Origin: Rhyacichthys aspro
Lineage: Eukaryota; Chordata; Actinopteri; Gobiiformes; Rhyacichthyidae
Direction of reading: 5' to 3'
NCBI GenBank assembly: GCA_036850595.1
Contig: CM072156.1
Span: forward strand, 8,735,441 to 8,799,440
DNA length: 64,000 nt
Both the position numbers and the translations under genes were made by a program. Positions 11,304-22,300 of the stretch are shown piece by piece. Under the pieces are notes generated by a model that saw only the letters and a program-made list of their open reading frames with translations, searched no databases and was not told the origin of the DNA. Positions within the stretch are counted from its first letter, which is position 1, and every line of letters starts with the position of its first letter.

Positions 11304-11657
11304 ATGTTTCATGTCAGGACTGTGCCATCCCTGACTCGGACAGGGGTTAAACGGTTCCTCTCGAGTCGAAGAGCCCGGTCCACTTCTACCTCGGTCTCGG
11401 ACGCACGGACAGAGCAGCGGACTGACACCGGAAGCTGCATCGGCACTGAGCATGACTCGGCACGGTCGGACTGTCCCGGACGCACGGGTCAAGAGGGAGG
11501 CGGCACCAGCTCTGCCTCCAGCCGCGCTAATAAGATCTCCGTAGACTTTGAACAGACCCAAGAGGCTTATAAGAGCAAAGACTCATTAGAACTGCTCAGA
11601 AGTTTGGTGGTTTTCAAACTCTGCTCCTATGACTTCCTGGTTGACAAGAATAAAGAG
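11304..11657 (+). CDS. prodh: prodh exon 1: mitochondrial presequence and N-terminal helix region
   Basis: 118 codons, phase 0, donor GAG|GTAATG. The first acidic residue is D33, after a stretch rich in Arg, Ser and Thr. Residues about 78-118 (ISVDFEQTQEAYKSK, LLRSLVVFKLCSYDFLV) match the family. The frame stays open to 11765, but from 11658 it is intron. Confidence 0.93.
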
Positions 11658-14600
11658 GTAATGAGGTGCAACCTGGCTTTGGACCACATGCACATTTACC
11701 ACTTTACTCAGTATAATAATATTAATCATAGCCTATGTTTTACTCTTTCACAATACAATCTATGAGACGGAAATGTAAACAAAGTAAAAATGGCAGCAAA
11801 CAAACAGCTTTGAACACATTTGGATTCTGGTCTTGGTATAAATAGCTCTAGATAAACATTTTCATCTAAATTTTATTGATAACCACAGACCTGCACTGCT
11901 TCAAAACAAGACAGACAGTCTCATAACAAGTCGATGGGTTTAAATGCCTCAGGCTCACGTGTTACAGTGACATCTCAGGTTACAACCAGTTGACCAGCAC
12001 ATGAGTAGTCTGGGGACAACTGCAGTGAAGAGACAAATAATGCACCGCAAAGTTATGAACACTTCACTGTCAGTTCAGTTCTGACAGTTTCTCATGATCC
12101 TAAATGATTGATGTTTTGTGTATTGGCAGTTACTATATTTCTATGACATGCAAGAAGGCTGATTTATGTGGTTTTTCCTTCATTATTTTGTAAAAAAACA
12201 TCATAGACAGTGGCTTGGGAAAGAATTTTACAGCGTTCTAGTCACTGCTGTTTCGTTCTAGTCTGAATCATCCGTTGGCCGTTGTGAGAAAATCCTTCTG
12301 TTTGTGACTTAAAAAGTAGTCTGTCAAGTATTGCAACCTTCGAAACATGCCTTGACACAGCCTTGCTGCAGCTATGCTCAGAATATACATTTACAAGGTT
12401 ACCTCATTATTCAGCAGAGATTATTTCAGTAATGCTCCGTACATAATGTCTGTTTTTCTGTCCAGATAATGGATCTCGGCAGGACAGTTCTGGGGCAGAG
12501 AGGCTTTGACCAGTTAATGAAGATGACGTTTTATGGTCAGTTTGTGGCAGGTGAGGACCATGTGGCCATTAAGCCACTGATCCAGAGGAACCAGCTTTTC
12601 GGCGTGGGATCTGTTCTGGACTACAGTGTGGAGGAAGACATCAGCCAGGAAGAAGCTGAGCCAAAAGAGATGGAGTATGAGAGTTTTGATACTACTAAAC
12701 ATTCAGTCGATCACAAAAAGTCAACGGCAGCGGTGTCAAAGTGATGCTCAGTTTGATGACGAGCCGTTTACATTAGTTACTTTATTTAATTCAAACGTTT
12801 AATGCAAAGATTGGCATCATTTTGCACCAGAGCGATTGGATGTTCCATTTAATTGACCCATTGTTAGCAACACAGGTCAACACCAAAATCTGCAGATCAG
12901 AAAACAATAAAAAAATAACAAAATTAAAATTGCAATGTTGTTTACACAGAGAGCTTCTAGAATAGGATCGGCTTTGCACAGTTTGTTCGTGCATACAAGT
13001 AGTTAATGCTGTTTGAAACATTATTGGTAGATTGTAATGTGTCCCCCATTTTAGGTTGGCTAGCTGGGAAGAATTTTGCACTCGTTCGGAATCTGGTCAC
13101 ACGAGGAGCAGAGACGAGCTGCCGTGTGAGCCCAGCTGACAACACTACAAACCTTATGTAACGTAGCCTCCAGGCAGCAGCGGTCTTACCTATGTTATAC
13201 AAGCAGAGCAGAAGTGTGGGAAATCGACCGTTATAACTAATCAGGAGCTTTTATAAATCCAGACTAGGTTTAAAGTGGAAGTAGTGAATAAAATCAAACT
13301 CAAGTTCATCCTTTCTCTGCTCATTTTCTCAAAGCGAACAAGTGCCCATGTCAGTTTTACTCGGAGCTAGCACCGTCTGACCTTTTTCATCTCACACTCT
13401 GTCCCCGGTTTTGCAAAGGTCAAATGAAGGGAATAAACAAAGCTGTTAGCCATAAATGTAGGCATCACACGTTAAAATCTAATGACCTAGAGTGACAGCT
13501 GACTTTCATGTCACCGCAGCCAGACAGAAGGTTGTTTTATTTAGTTCTCACATCCTCCTTCTCACAAGTGACAAAGCCAAGTTGATATCCTTACTTTTTC
13601 AGTCCTTCTTATAGGTTAGCTGAGTTTTTTTTTTTTTATATATATATATGTACAGTTGTAACAAGAGATCACTGCTGAGCTTTGATATACTTTGTCAGCG
13701 ACCGCCTGCTTGGGAACATCAAAAGAGCTATCAAGGCTCAACCTAGAAATCTTTTGTATGGCAAACATACACCTTCAAACCATAAGGCAGGAGGACAAGG
13801 CACATTAAGCCAGCTTGATCTCAGACAGCAGGGCTTGACAGGCACTCCAATGATCTGTCAAGATAGCAACAACAACATGAGTCAGTTCTTGCAACAGAAG
13901 GAGATATAAGGAACAGTAAAGGCATGGCTTGATGTTGACGGCATGATACTGACAGACGGATTTTATAGGTAGGCTGCGGGCTTTTGAAGGCCAATCCCGG
14001 CAACTTCACACAAACCTGACAAGAAACAGCTTTTGCCAGCCTTCAACAACAATGTACAATAATAACAACAATAAAAATTGTTTTTTCAAGCGTGATACAG
14101 CAGGTCTGTCCGGATATTGATGTAGAAAATCAACATGTATTATTTCTTCTAATTTAAATAAACAAGTGCCCACGATGCTTATGTAACTTTTTAAAATAAA
14201 TTCAGTTTGAGCCTAATTATGCTTTTACGCATCACGGTGATAATCACATTTCTAGTTTCCCAGCTTAAAACCATGCAAGTAAATAACAAAGCCCTCAAGC
14301 TGGCTAGTTCTTAATCTTACTTGCATCCTCAATGTTAGTCACCTGTTTGCAAACATGAGTTCTCCTGCGCTTTATCTTAAGGGAAGAATAGGCTTATAAC
14401 ACTGCACTGGCCTCTTCAGACGGTCAGCACAGTCTCGGGGGACATTTCATCATATACAGGAGGACTACTAAAGACAAAAGTAGCATCTGGCATGTCATTC
14501 CTGCAAGGGCATAGATACCACTTCAAAATGAACTTGTGTGTTGAAATCGGATGAAACTTACATATTAAGTAACTCCCTCCCCAAAAAACAAACTGACTTT

Positions 14601-17600
14601 CTGTGTATTTTGTGTTCCTTTGAATTCAGCTTATCTGTATCCGCCGCAGAAACAACCGGTCTAGGTAAGCTGCCTTGTTTTGTTCTAATTTTGAGCGGTG
14701 GAATGATGTAATTAGGAGTAATAGCAATGGAAATTTGTTTGTACCCCTAGGCAAGGATCACAGAGAAAAACAATACAAAGAGCACGAACAGTTCGGGGAC
14801 CATCGCGGGGGAGTGACCGCAGCTCAGACATATTTGTATGCAGATGAGGCCAAATGTGACCAGCATATGGAAACATTTATTAAATGTATTAAGGCATCTG
14901 GTGAGTAAAAAAAAAAAAGAAAACTGGACAAAATGGTGCACTTTCTAGACCAGTGTAGAATCTGTTATGAGTTCTGTAAAAGTGGTCTATTTACAACTAT
15001 ATGCAACACACTGCATGCTTTACTTGTGTTTAGATATTGAATTTTTAATGTTAAGTGTGTCTGACATTGAGGTGGAACTGCCATGGATGGATTTTCTGCG
15101 ATCAAAATGACTGCTCTGGGAAGACCTCAGTTTCTGGTGGGCACTGTGAACTGATTTAGACTTTCTCTGAGTAGTATCTAATGGACTGGACTGACTGCAG
15201 TGTTTGTACAATCTTTCTTAAAGCTCCAGTTCTCTGAGGTCTTAGTGAAATGGCAGCGATTTTTTAATTTTCTGGCCTCACAGCAGGGAAAGGGAAGTGA
15301 AGAAGCATTACAGCAGAAGCTAGAGCTAACACAGTTGCAGGTGAAGTTCACTTGTAATACATACAGCATGATGTAAAAGGTAGAAAGCCATTTTAAACGT
15401 TATATATTTTTAGGAATTCTTGACCAAACTGGGTGCCCAAGGGGATTATTATGGTTGGTTTACTGGAAGGAATCAAGAATCCTCAGGGTAAGCAAGAACA
15501 ATACATTTTTTCAACACATGGACTTTATACTGTACATTTTTGAAGCACAAAAATAAATATAATACTGTACATTTCTTTGTCTTGACAGAACCATTGATGT
15601 GCTGGACTGGAACAGCCTTTTAGACGATAGAGCAAAAATCGCAGACTTACTCGTCGCCCCGAATGTTGAGGTCAGTGTTTATTATCGTCAAATATTAGTA
15701 TGTTTATGCTGTGAGACAGTAATCATCAGGACAACATTGTGTTTTTGTACAGTTAGGTAAACTGGAACCTCTGCTAAAGAATTTCACTGATGAAGAAGAG
15801 AAGCAGATGAAGAGGATGCTACAACGTATGGATGTATTAGCCAAGGTAATAGTTTGAATGTTATGTTTGTCCTAATTTGTAATTTATTTTTTAGTCGGGC
15901 TGGCATTTTCAGTGGTGCTTCTTGCAATCTGTCTTCATTAGAGACAGTCCTTTTGCAGTCCATATATCTATAAAACATGTGTCTCAGTGAGAGCAGGACT
16001 GTTGAAAGTAAAATGACTGCTTCCGGTGCTGCTAATGACTGTTATAATTAGCACAATGACATATGCACCATATTGTTAACAGTCTCAGGACACATGCTAC
16101 ATGGAAGTAATTCTGCACTTTTAAAGCAAATGATATTCAGCTCAGTCGTTCCCTTGACTCTTTATAACGCTGCCTCTTGTAGCATGCTGTAGAGAACGGA
16201 GTGCGTTTGATGGTGGATGCAGAGCAGACCTACTTACAGCCAGCTATCAGCAGACTCACCCTGGAAATGCAGAGGATCTACAACAGAGAAAAGCCTGTCA
16301 TCTTCAACACTTACCAGTGCTACCTCAAGGTTCGCACTCACGTGTCTCAATGTGCACGTGCAAAAACAAAAGCAGCATTAATCATGAAAACCTCTATAAA
16401 CAACACAGATGCATAGATGCCTGATATTTAATCACACACATTCAGATATTTTCGCTCATAATACAACAAAGAGTATGAAAAGTGTAGCTTATTTTATACT
16501 GGTTTATGTTGTTGTTTATTTAAGGTTCACAGTAAACTCGTTGCTTAGCTGTAATAAACATGTTAAATGTTTAATTGTATAAAACCCTTCTTACTTTATT
16601 TTATCTTTATTCTAGCACTTTTTCTGCTTTTACTAATAAGCAATTTTCTCTGTAATTGCCCTAAAGGAAGCCTATGACAATGTGAGCACGGATGTAGAAT
16701 TATCACGTCGAGAAGGCTGGCGTTTTGCTGCCAAGCTGGTGCGTGGAGCCTACATGTATCAGGAGAGAGACAGAGCTAAAGAGCTGGGTTACGACGACCC
16801 AATTAACCCTGACTATGAGTCGACCAACAGGATGTACCACCGGTAAGAGGCTATCAGCTGTGACTCGCCTCAGGCTGTTTGGTCTTGAAGAGTGGTACGT
16901 TATGCATAACAAACCCTAAGGAGTTCTTTTACATTTCTTTATTTAAAAAAGAGAAATAGTTTTCAGAGAAACTTACCTTTGGGTTTAAGGACTATGATTT
17001 TTTTTTCTGTACTAATATACAATTGTCATTGTCCATGTTACAAGTAGTCTAATTTCAGCAGTGCTCTGAGCTACAAAATTTCAGACCTTTTTTAAACCAA
17101 CACAGAGAACTCCCTGCAGGGAACATAATTGTAGGTTAGGCTCAGAATAAAAGTGGTGCCCACTTTTGAGGTAAACAACACAAGGCATGGGTCTTTAATG
17201 TGCAGCCTGAGATCAAATTGTGCAGTATGAATCTGTACATTATTATTTAAAACCTACACTCTGAGCAGAACACCACACAATACACCGTAAATGTTAATGT
17301 GACACACTTCCTTTATTTACATGATATACATTATGTAATATTACCTGTATGATAAAGTATATATTATATAGGATATATTGGAGAGATTTCATAACTAAGA
17401 CTGACTTTTTAAGAAAAATAACCAGGATTATGCTGGAGACAACACAAACCCAGAGCCAACACAAAGAAGTCTAAGATGATAACAGTTTTATTGTTTTTGT
17501 GTGTTTGTGTAAGATGTCTGGACTTTGTGCTGGATGAGATTGCTCTCAATGGGAACGCCAACGTCATGGTGGCTTCACACAATGAGGACACCATCAAGCA

Positions 17601-19073
17601 CACCTTGAGGCGGTATGGAGTCAGCCTTCTTGAAAAAACTGCTTAGTATTGATTAGAATGTGTCTTTATATCTATATAAAGCAAGCTGTTTGTGTCTGGC
17701 TCTCTCCTTCAGAATGAATGAGCTTGGTCTCATGCCCACCGAGAACAAGGTGTACTTTGGACAGCTACTGGGAATGTGCGATCAGATCAGCTTTCCACTG
17801 GGTGAGAAAACACATTTTACACAACCATATGAAGGACGTTCTATTTCTGACCAACAAAAGGCTTTGGATGTTACTGTTTCGAGCCTGTGTAAGATCAACA
17901 TTTGATGTCGTCCCTATGCTGTAGCTGTCAGCAGTGTCTCTCACAGATGTTACTGTTGTGTTTGTGCACTGGTTTTAGCTCTGCACATGAGAGAGCACAT
18001 GTCCGCAGCCCATAACATGACATATACACTGAGACACATTGGTATTGACAAGCTGTCCTAAGACCTCAACACTAACTACTTGTTTGTCAGGAAGATAGAC
18101 AGCAGTGGCAGGCAGTTGTCTGTCAGTGTGAGGCTTGGGTTGAAATAGCTGTGTCCAGTTGGATGAAAACAGACAGAAAATGTTTGCCTTGTGTGAATGA
18201 ACAGGCAAAGCCTTACCTTTCCACCTTTACATGATAAAAACAAAATTTTGCTAAAAATATGTCATATATTTTAAGATTAAAAAAAATGTTAATGTGCACA
18301 GGTATAATTGGTACAAGCTACTTTCAAGGCTATAAGGCTTACAGTTAGTAGAGCTGTAGTCAAGACCGCATTTACCGAGACCAGAGAATATCAAGACTGT
18401 TAGCCATTGAGGCCAAGAATATGTCAGGTCGAGACCAAGTCAAGCCCAAGTCCATGTCAAGGTGAGACCAGGTCAAGACCAAACCAAGACCAGAACCAGT
18501 TTACAATACCCTCTAAGAGATACAAGGGAAGAGTTAAAAAATGTCACTCATCGATGTTGGTGTTTGGTGAAGGAGACAGATTTAGTCCAGACTCATTTTT
18601 TATTGAATATAAAATTATTGATGTTTTTATTGAATCTCAAGACTTATTTACCAGTTGTGGTCTTGGTTGGTCTTGAAGTCTAAGAGTAAAAATGAGTTTG
18701 AGACCAAGACAAGACAAAGACTTTTAGTGATCAAACCAAGACCTTTACAAAATAGTCCATAAATTCTGATAGCTGTGCAGTTATAGTAATTGAATAACTG
18801 AATACACAGTAAACACATTACCTACTATTCTGTCTGCCATCACTGACACGGGATGATGTGTCTCTCACCCCTCTAACTGCAGGCCAGGCAGGCTTCCCTG
18901 TCTATAAGTACGTCCCCTATGGGCCTGTGAATGAGGTGATGCCCTACCTGTCGAGGCGAGCCCAGGAGAATCGCGGCTTCATGAAGGGTGCCCAGAAGGA
19001 AAGAGAGCTACTGTGGAAAGAGCTGAAACGCAGAGTTGCCTCTGGGGAACTTTTCTACAGACCAGTCTACTGA
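11304..19073 (+). CDS. prodh: Proline dehydrogenase 1, mitochondrial, complete 14-exon gene
   Basis: FAD enzyme of the mitochondrial inner membrane that oxidises L-proline to pyrroline-5-carboxylate and passes electrons to ubiquinone. Exons: 11304-11657, 12466-12740, 14630-14664, 14751-14900, 15072-15136, 15224-15340, 15414-15487, 15589-15670, 15753-15845, 16183-16329, 16667-16842, 17514-17612, 17713-17801 and 18883-19073. These total 1947 nt and 648 residues, against 600 in human. All phases close. Residues 1 to about 60 are Arg/Ser-rich, fitting a mitochondrial presequence. The catalytic TIM-barrel motifs are present: MTALGRPQF (near 285), VDAEQTY (426-432), KLVRGAY (487-493), VASHNE (542-547) and YLSRRAQE (607-614), whose two arginines (610, 611) bind the proline carboxylate. 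The C-terminus matches PRODH rather than PRODH2 (hydroxyproline dehydrogenase). Teleosts often have two copies (prodha, prodhb); which one this is cannot be told here. Confidence 0.97.
12466..12740 (+). CDS. prodh: prodh exon 2
   Basis: Starts after a TGTCCAG acceptor with ATA ATG GAT and encodes LMKMTFYGQFVAGED and DYSVEEDISQEEAEPKEME, which are strongly conserved. The donor chosen is TCAAA|GTGATG because only phase 2 joins exon 3 in frame. The frame otherwise hits TGA immediately, so retention of intron 2 would truncate the protein at once. Confidence 0.88.
12741..14629 (+). other. prodh intron 2
   Basis: 1.9 kb, the longest prodh intron. No coding sequence seen. It has a T12 run followed by (TA)n at about 13626-13650, and otherwise mixed AT-rich DNA. 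Intron 1 (11658-12465), intron 9 (15846-16182), intron 10 (16330-16666), intron 11 (16843-17513) and intron 13 (17802-18882) are similarly plain apart from repeat copy B in intron 13. Confidence 0.65.
14630..14664 (+). CDS. prodh: prodh exon 3, 35-nt microexon
   Basis: Inferred from phase: exon 2 ends in phase 2 and exon 4 needs phase 1, and this 35-nt segment bridges them (acceptor CCTTTGAATTCAG, donor CTAG|GTAAGC). It encodes LSVSAAETTGL in the variable loop where human has a TSAAERDGSG-like segment. A 15-nt variant using the next AG (14650) would keep phase only with a different exon 2 donor, which is not seen. Confidence 0.75.
14751..14900 (+). CDS. prodh: prodh exon 4
   Basis: 150 nt encoding KDHREKQYKEHEQFGDH and TYLYADEAKCDQHMETF, with clear identity to PRODH. 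The acceptor is TACCCCTAG and the donor G|GTGAGT (phase 1). Confidence 0.94.
15072..15136 (+). CDS. prodh: prodh exon 5
   Basis: 65 nt encoding DGFSAIKMTALGRPQFL, a strand of the catalytic barrel. Too short to stand out by itself; placed by phase (1 in, 0 out). The donor is CTG|GTGGGC. Confidence 0.93.
15224..15340 (+). CDS. prodh: prodh exon 6
   Basis: 39 codons, phase 0 at both ends. Encodes LQFSEVLVKWQRFFNFLASQ followed by a Gln/Glu-rich helix (EEALQQKLELTQLQ). It aligns with human LQFSEVLAKWRCFFHQMA. The acceptor is TCTTAAAG. Confidence 0.92.
15414..15487 (+). CDS. prodh: prodh exon 7
   Basis: 74 nt encoding EFLTKLGAQGDYYGWFTGRN and ESSG. The acceptor is ATATTTTTAG and the donor GG|GTAAGC. 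Confidence 0.92.
15589..15670 (+). CDS. prodh: prodh exon 8
   Basis: 82 nt encoding TIDVLDWNSLLDDRAKIADL and LVAPNVE. It aligns with human TMDLLDWSSLIDSRTKL. The acceptor is CTTGACAG and the donor GAG|GTCAGT. Confidence 0.94.
15753..15845 (+). CDS. prodh: prodh exon 9
   Basis: 31 codons, phase 0 at both ends: LGKLEPLLKNFTDEEEKQ then MKRMLQRMDVLAK. Nearly identical to the family. The donor is AAG|GTAATA. Confidence 0.95.
16183..16329 (+). CDS. prodh: prodh exon 10: VDAEQT active-site strand
   Basis: 49 codons, phase 0. Contains GVRLMVDAEQTYLQPAISR and FNTYQCYLK. The VDAEQT segment lines the FAD/substrate pocket in the PRODH barrel. The donor is AAG|GTTCGC, weaker than usual at positions +3 to +5. 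Confidence 0.96.
16667..16842 (+). CDS. prodh: prodh exon 11: KLVRGAY strand
   Basis: 176 nt encoding EAYDNVSTDVELSRREGWRF, then AAKLVRGAYMYQERDRA, which contains the FAD-contacting Arg of the KLVRGAY motif, then DDPINPDYESTNRMYH. The donor is CG|GTAAGA. Confidence 0.96.
17514..17612 (+). CDS. prodh: prodh exon 12: VASHNED strand
   Basis: 99 nt encoding CLDFVLDEIALNGNANVMVA then SHNEDTIKHTLRR. The acceptor GTGTAAG lies in a T/G-rich tract. The donor is CG|GTATGG. Confidence 0.95.
17713..17801 (+). CDS. prodh: prodh exon 13
   Basis: 89 nt encoding NELGLMPTENKVYFGQLLG then MCDQISFPLG, the FGQL(L)GM motif conserved in all PRODH barrels. The acceptor is TCTCCTTCAG and the donor G|GTGAGA. Confidence 0.96.
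18356..18745 (+). repeat. Interspersed repeat, AAGACC-rich family, copy B
   Basis: Lies in the last intron of prodh. It is dense in GACCAAG/AAGACC words at both ends and shares an ordered set of blocks with the reverse complement of 1161-1600. It has no coding capacity of its own. It is probably a non-autonomous element; the boundaries are approximate. Confidence 0.6.
18883..19073 (+). CDS. prodh: prodh exon 14: C-terminal active-site helix and stop
   Basis: 191 nt including TGA. Encodes GQAGFPVYKYVPYGPVNEVM, then PYLSRRAQEN, with the substrate-binding arginine pair and Glu614, and ends GELFYRPVY. The acceptor is CTAACTGCAG. The 1.08-kb intron before it contains the AAGACC-rich repeat copy B. 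Confidence 0.97.
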
Positions 19074-19345
19074 AAGAAGAGAAGAGAAAAGGAGGATAGT
19101 GTGTGTTTTTTTTTTTTTTTTATCTTTTCAGGTTGACGGGTGATGCTCTGGTGTTAGCTCTGTACAGCACTGGATCTCTTAGAGGTGTCCGTCTCATGAA
19201 CTCTTACTGATTTATTTTTTTTTCTACCCCTGCTTTTTCCAGTTTCTATTCATTAATAGTTTCTATGTAATATAAATCAATTTGTAGCGTTGCATTTCTG
19301 TTTTCATGAACCGCTGAGAAGCAAATAAAGCCTCCTGTGTAGAAG
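19074..19345 (+). terminator. prodh 3' UTR and polyadenylation signal
   Basis: Sequence after the prodh TGA. The first canonical AATAAA is at 19324-19329, so cleavage is expected near 19340-19350. A second signal (AATAAA near 19388) could give a slightly longer transcript. A T-rich run lies at about 19106-19120. Confidence 0.65.
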
Positions 19346-22300
19346 TGCTAGAGGCTAAAAGTATAGAAGTCATACAGTTCTGCTGAAATAAACAGTAGAA
19401 GAAGAATGCAGTTTCCATATGTTTACCATCTTTCTTAGTTCCAAAACAAGAGAAAAGCACTAGTTTATGCATTTTAAGACTCTTCCTTATCAGTAGTGTT
19501 ACCATTTTCATACTGCACAGACAATCATCTAGAGCCAATTATGAAAGGAACAACTGGCTAGTTTGACGTCAGTAACATAAATGTCTAATGCATCATTTCA
19601 AAATGTATCATACACTCCTCTTACAGCCTTCATCCCCACCTCTGTTTGTGTGTCATGTTTCCTTCAGTGGCTGCCTTCACATCCATAAGCATTCCTCATT
19701 TTGTCCTGCTCTTGTCTATAAAGCTCTGATATCCATCAAGTGGGCACATTTACTATGCCAACAGGACTCCCTTAAATGTCAACGAGACCAGGCGGGTGTC
19801 TCTTTTTATCACCCTATTTATTTTGGTGTGGGACAACAATAATAAAAATAACCAGCTTGATTTAAATGGTTGTAAAGAAAACATCAATATCCTCCTCCTA
19901 CGTGGAGTTTTTCTGGACTCTTGGACAGCCACACAGCTCCCAGAGGAAGCCTCTTTGTTATTTTGTGTGCTGTGCTTGAGAATGTATAGTCGGCTTTGAA
20001 AAAGACGCCTGTTTACGTATCAATGGGAATATATAAAGGGCTCACACCGATTCCTGTAAGAATGCACTGCCTTTGTTAAAGCGTTTACTGAGGAAAGCTA
20101 TATTCTTGGTCACTGAAGGAGAAAACAACGTTCAGTATTCAATGAGTGTGTTTCTGCTTCAAACGGGGGCCTGGCAGAGTGTTTTGTGTTTTGTTTTTCT
20201 TCACATAGGATAATATGCAAAGGAAAATTAAGTTGGAGGTCTGCCTGTTGCTTATTGTGATGTGATGGATGAACACTGTGCTCGTTGTGAAAACCTCACT
20301 GGAGTAGTCACACAAGGGAATTATATGCAAATTATAGTTAATGATGGGTTTCTTTATGTCTCTTTTTTGACTAAAATTCCACAATTAAATCTATTTTACA
20401 TATATCTGTTTATGTTTTTTTTATTTACTTGATATATTAGTTAAAGAGGGTAACCAGATATTGCGCTTAGGAAATGTTTCCAATTTTAATGCATGCAAAC
20501 TTGCTGGATCACAATCAATATTATTAGAGCACTATTAGTCATCAGGCACACATATAACTAATAGTGTTACTACATTATTGTGGTCTTTAACATGGTGTAA
20601 CAAAGGCAGTCAGTCAGTGTGGGTCATGGAGGTAAACCGCTGTTGAAAAAGGACCACAAGGTTAAAACACAAAAATAACCATTTCCCAAAAGAGAAAAAC
20701 ACTGATTGCAAGAGTCACCACAACCCAAAGATCACTAAAAATGTCAGGACCTAAGAGAGGCCCTAACATTAAGAGCTTTTCCAACTGCAGAATAAAGTAA
20801 AGACACTAGTTTTTCATCCCAGCTCTTCTCCAGAGTGAAGGAAGTATCAAAAACTGAGATGTGAAATGGTTTAACTAAGTTTGTTATTTATTAATTAATT
20901 ACAAGGAAACTATTCAACCAAAGATATGTGTCGACATAATGACAAAGGGCTCAAGAAATAAATATAACAAAAGGAGACAGAACATTAAACGTCTCATCCA
21001 AATTAATTATCTCAAAAGAACAAAACAAAACAAAAACTATAAAAAGAAACTATAGTGACAAATCAACTAAAAAAAATAAATAAAATTGACACAAAAGGCA
21101 AACAGCACTGTGCCTTTGTCGTCTTTATCTGTAAGGACCTTCTGAAACAGATCATACAATGCATATTTACAAATATTGGTAAAACACTTACCCTTAAAAA
21201 AAAAAGAATTTGTTTGATTTGATTAGCTCACCAGAAGGGACCATGTGCACAGGCCTGTCAGAAAACACAAGAAAGCAACCCTCCTAGTGTCATGTGACCA
21301 AATCATGTGACCATGTCTACTTCTGCCACATTAGAGATTATTTAAAGAAAGTAGTTTTCCAGCATTTACCCCGCCTCACGCCTTCGTAACATCTTGTGGT
21401 TTTTAAGCCTGTTGCACATCTCGATTATTGATACACAATTAGTATTTGAGTCATGGTGTAACCAAGCCTCATGATAATTATAGCCCTGTCATTCTATAAG
21501 AACAGTCAGAGCTCTGTAGACCATCATTTAATTACCCATGATGCTACGCTCAATACAGATCACAGAAATTGGATGCATTAATCATTACTCAGAAGAAACT
21601 TTAGTGGCTGTTAAGTTTTACTGAGGCAAAGCGCCACAGAGCTGTCACGGCTGCTGTATTCTATCGGTTTAATTAAGAATCAAGCCTGCTTTTGATGTAA
21701 GATTTGCCTCTGGGTATACGTTTGCCAATAAAACCTTTTTTTTTTTACAGGGAGCTGGAGTTTGGCGGTTAGCTATCATTGAAAAGATGATTTAGAGGAC
21801 GTATTAGTGTGAGGAATTGAAGTCTGTCATGTGCTCAGCATATCCTTTCAGACTTATCAACACTTCCCTCGACAGTAAAGCACACAGGCCTGTAAGAGAG
21901 TCAACAAGGGCTAATTTACTTTCTGTAATGAATGTTGACTTTGGCTTATTCAAGATGTGAAGGATGACTCTGGTTTCTAACATGGTTGTGCATAGACTGG
22001 CTGTTTGTTTGACGTGTCCTTGTGGTTTGAATAGTAGCCCACACTGCCATAGAACATTACCATACAGAAGAGAGAACAAAGTGACTGGGCCTGAAAACGT
22101 TTCCGGTTCAGAAAATGTAGCTTTTGTCTGTGCTACACAAAGGATGTTTGAATAAATCTATATCAGTTGTTTGTGAGTGGCTGGATGGACTCACAGGGAG
22201 GACTAGGGTGGCTTTGAACAGACATAGTTAGATTTTCTTTTTTATCATAGACTAGAACACACCAGTTAGTCTATGTGTGTCTGTAATGAGTTCATTATGG

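Noticed and set aside
11658..11765. Extension of the first prodh exon to the end of its open frame
   Set aside because: A GTAATG donor at 11658 and the homology of exon 2 show that this part is intron.
14675..14750. In-frame sequence before prodh exon 4 starting MFCSNFERW
   Set aside because: It is intron 3 read-through; the TACCCCTAG acceptor at 14750 and homology start the exon at 14751.
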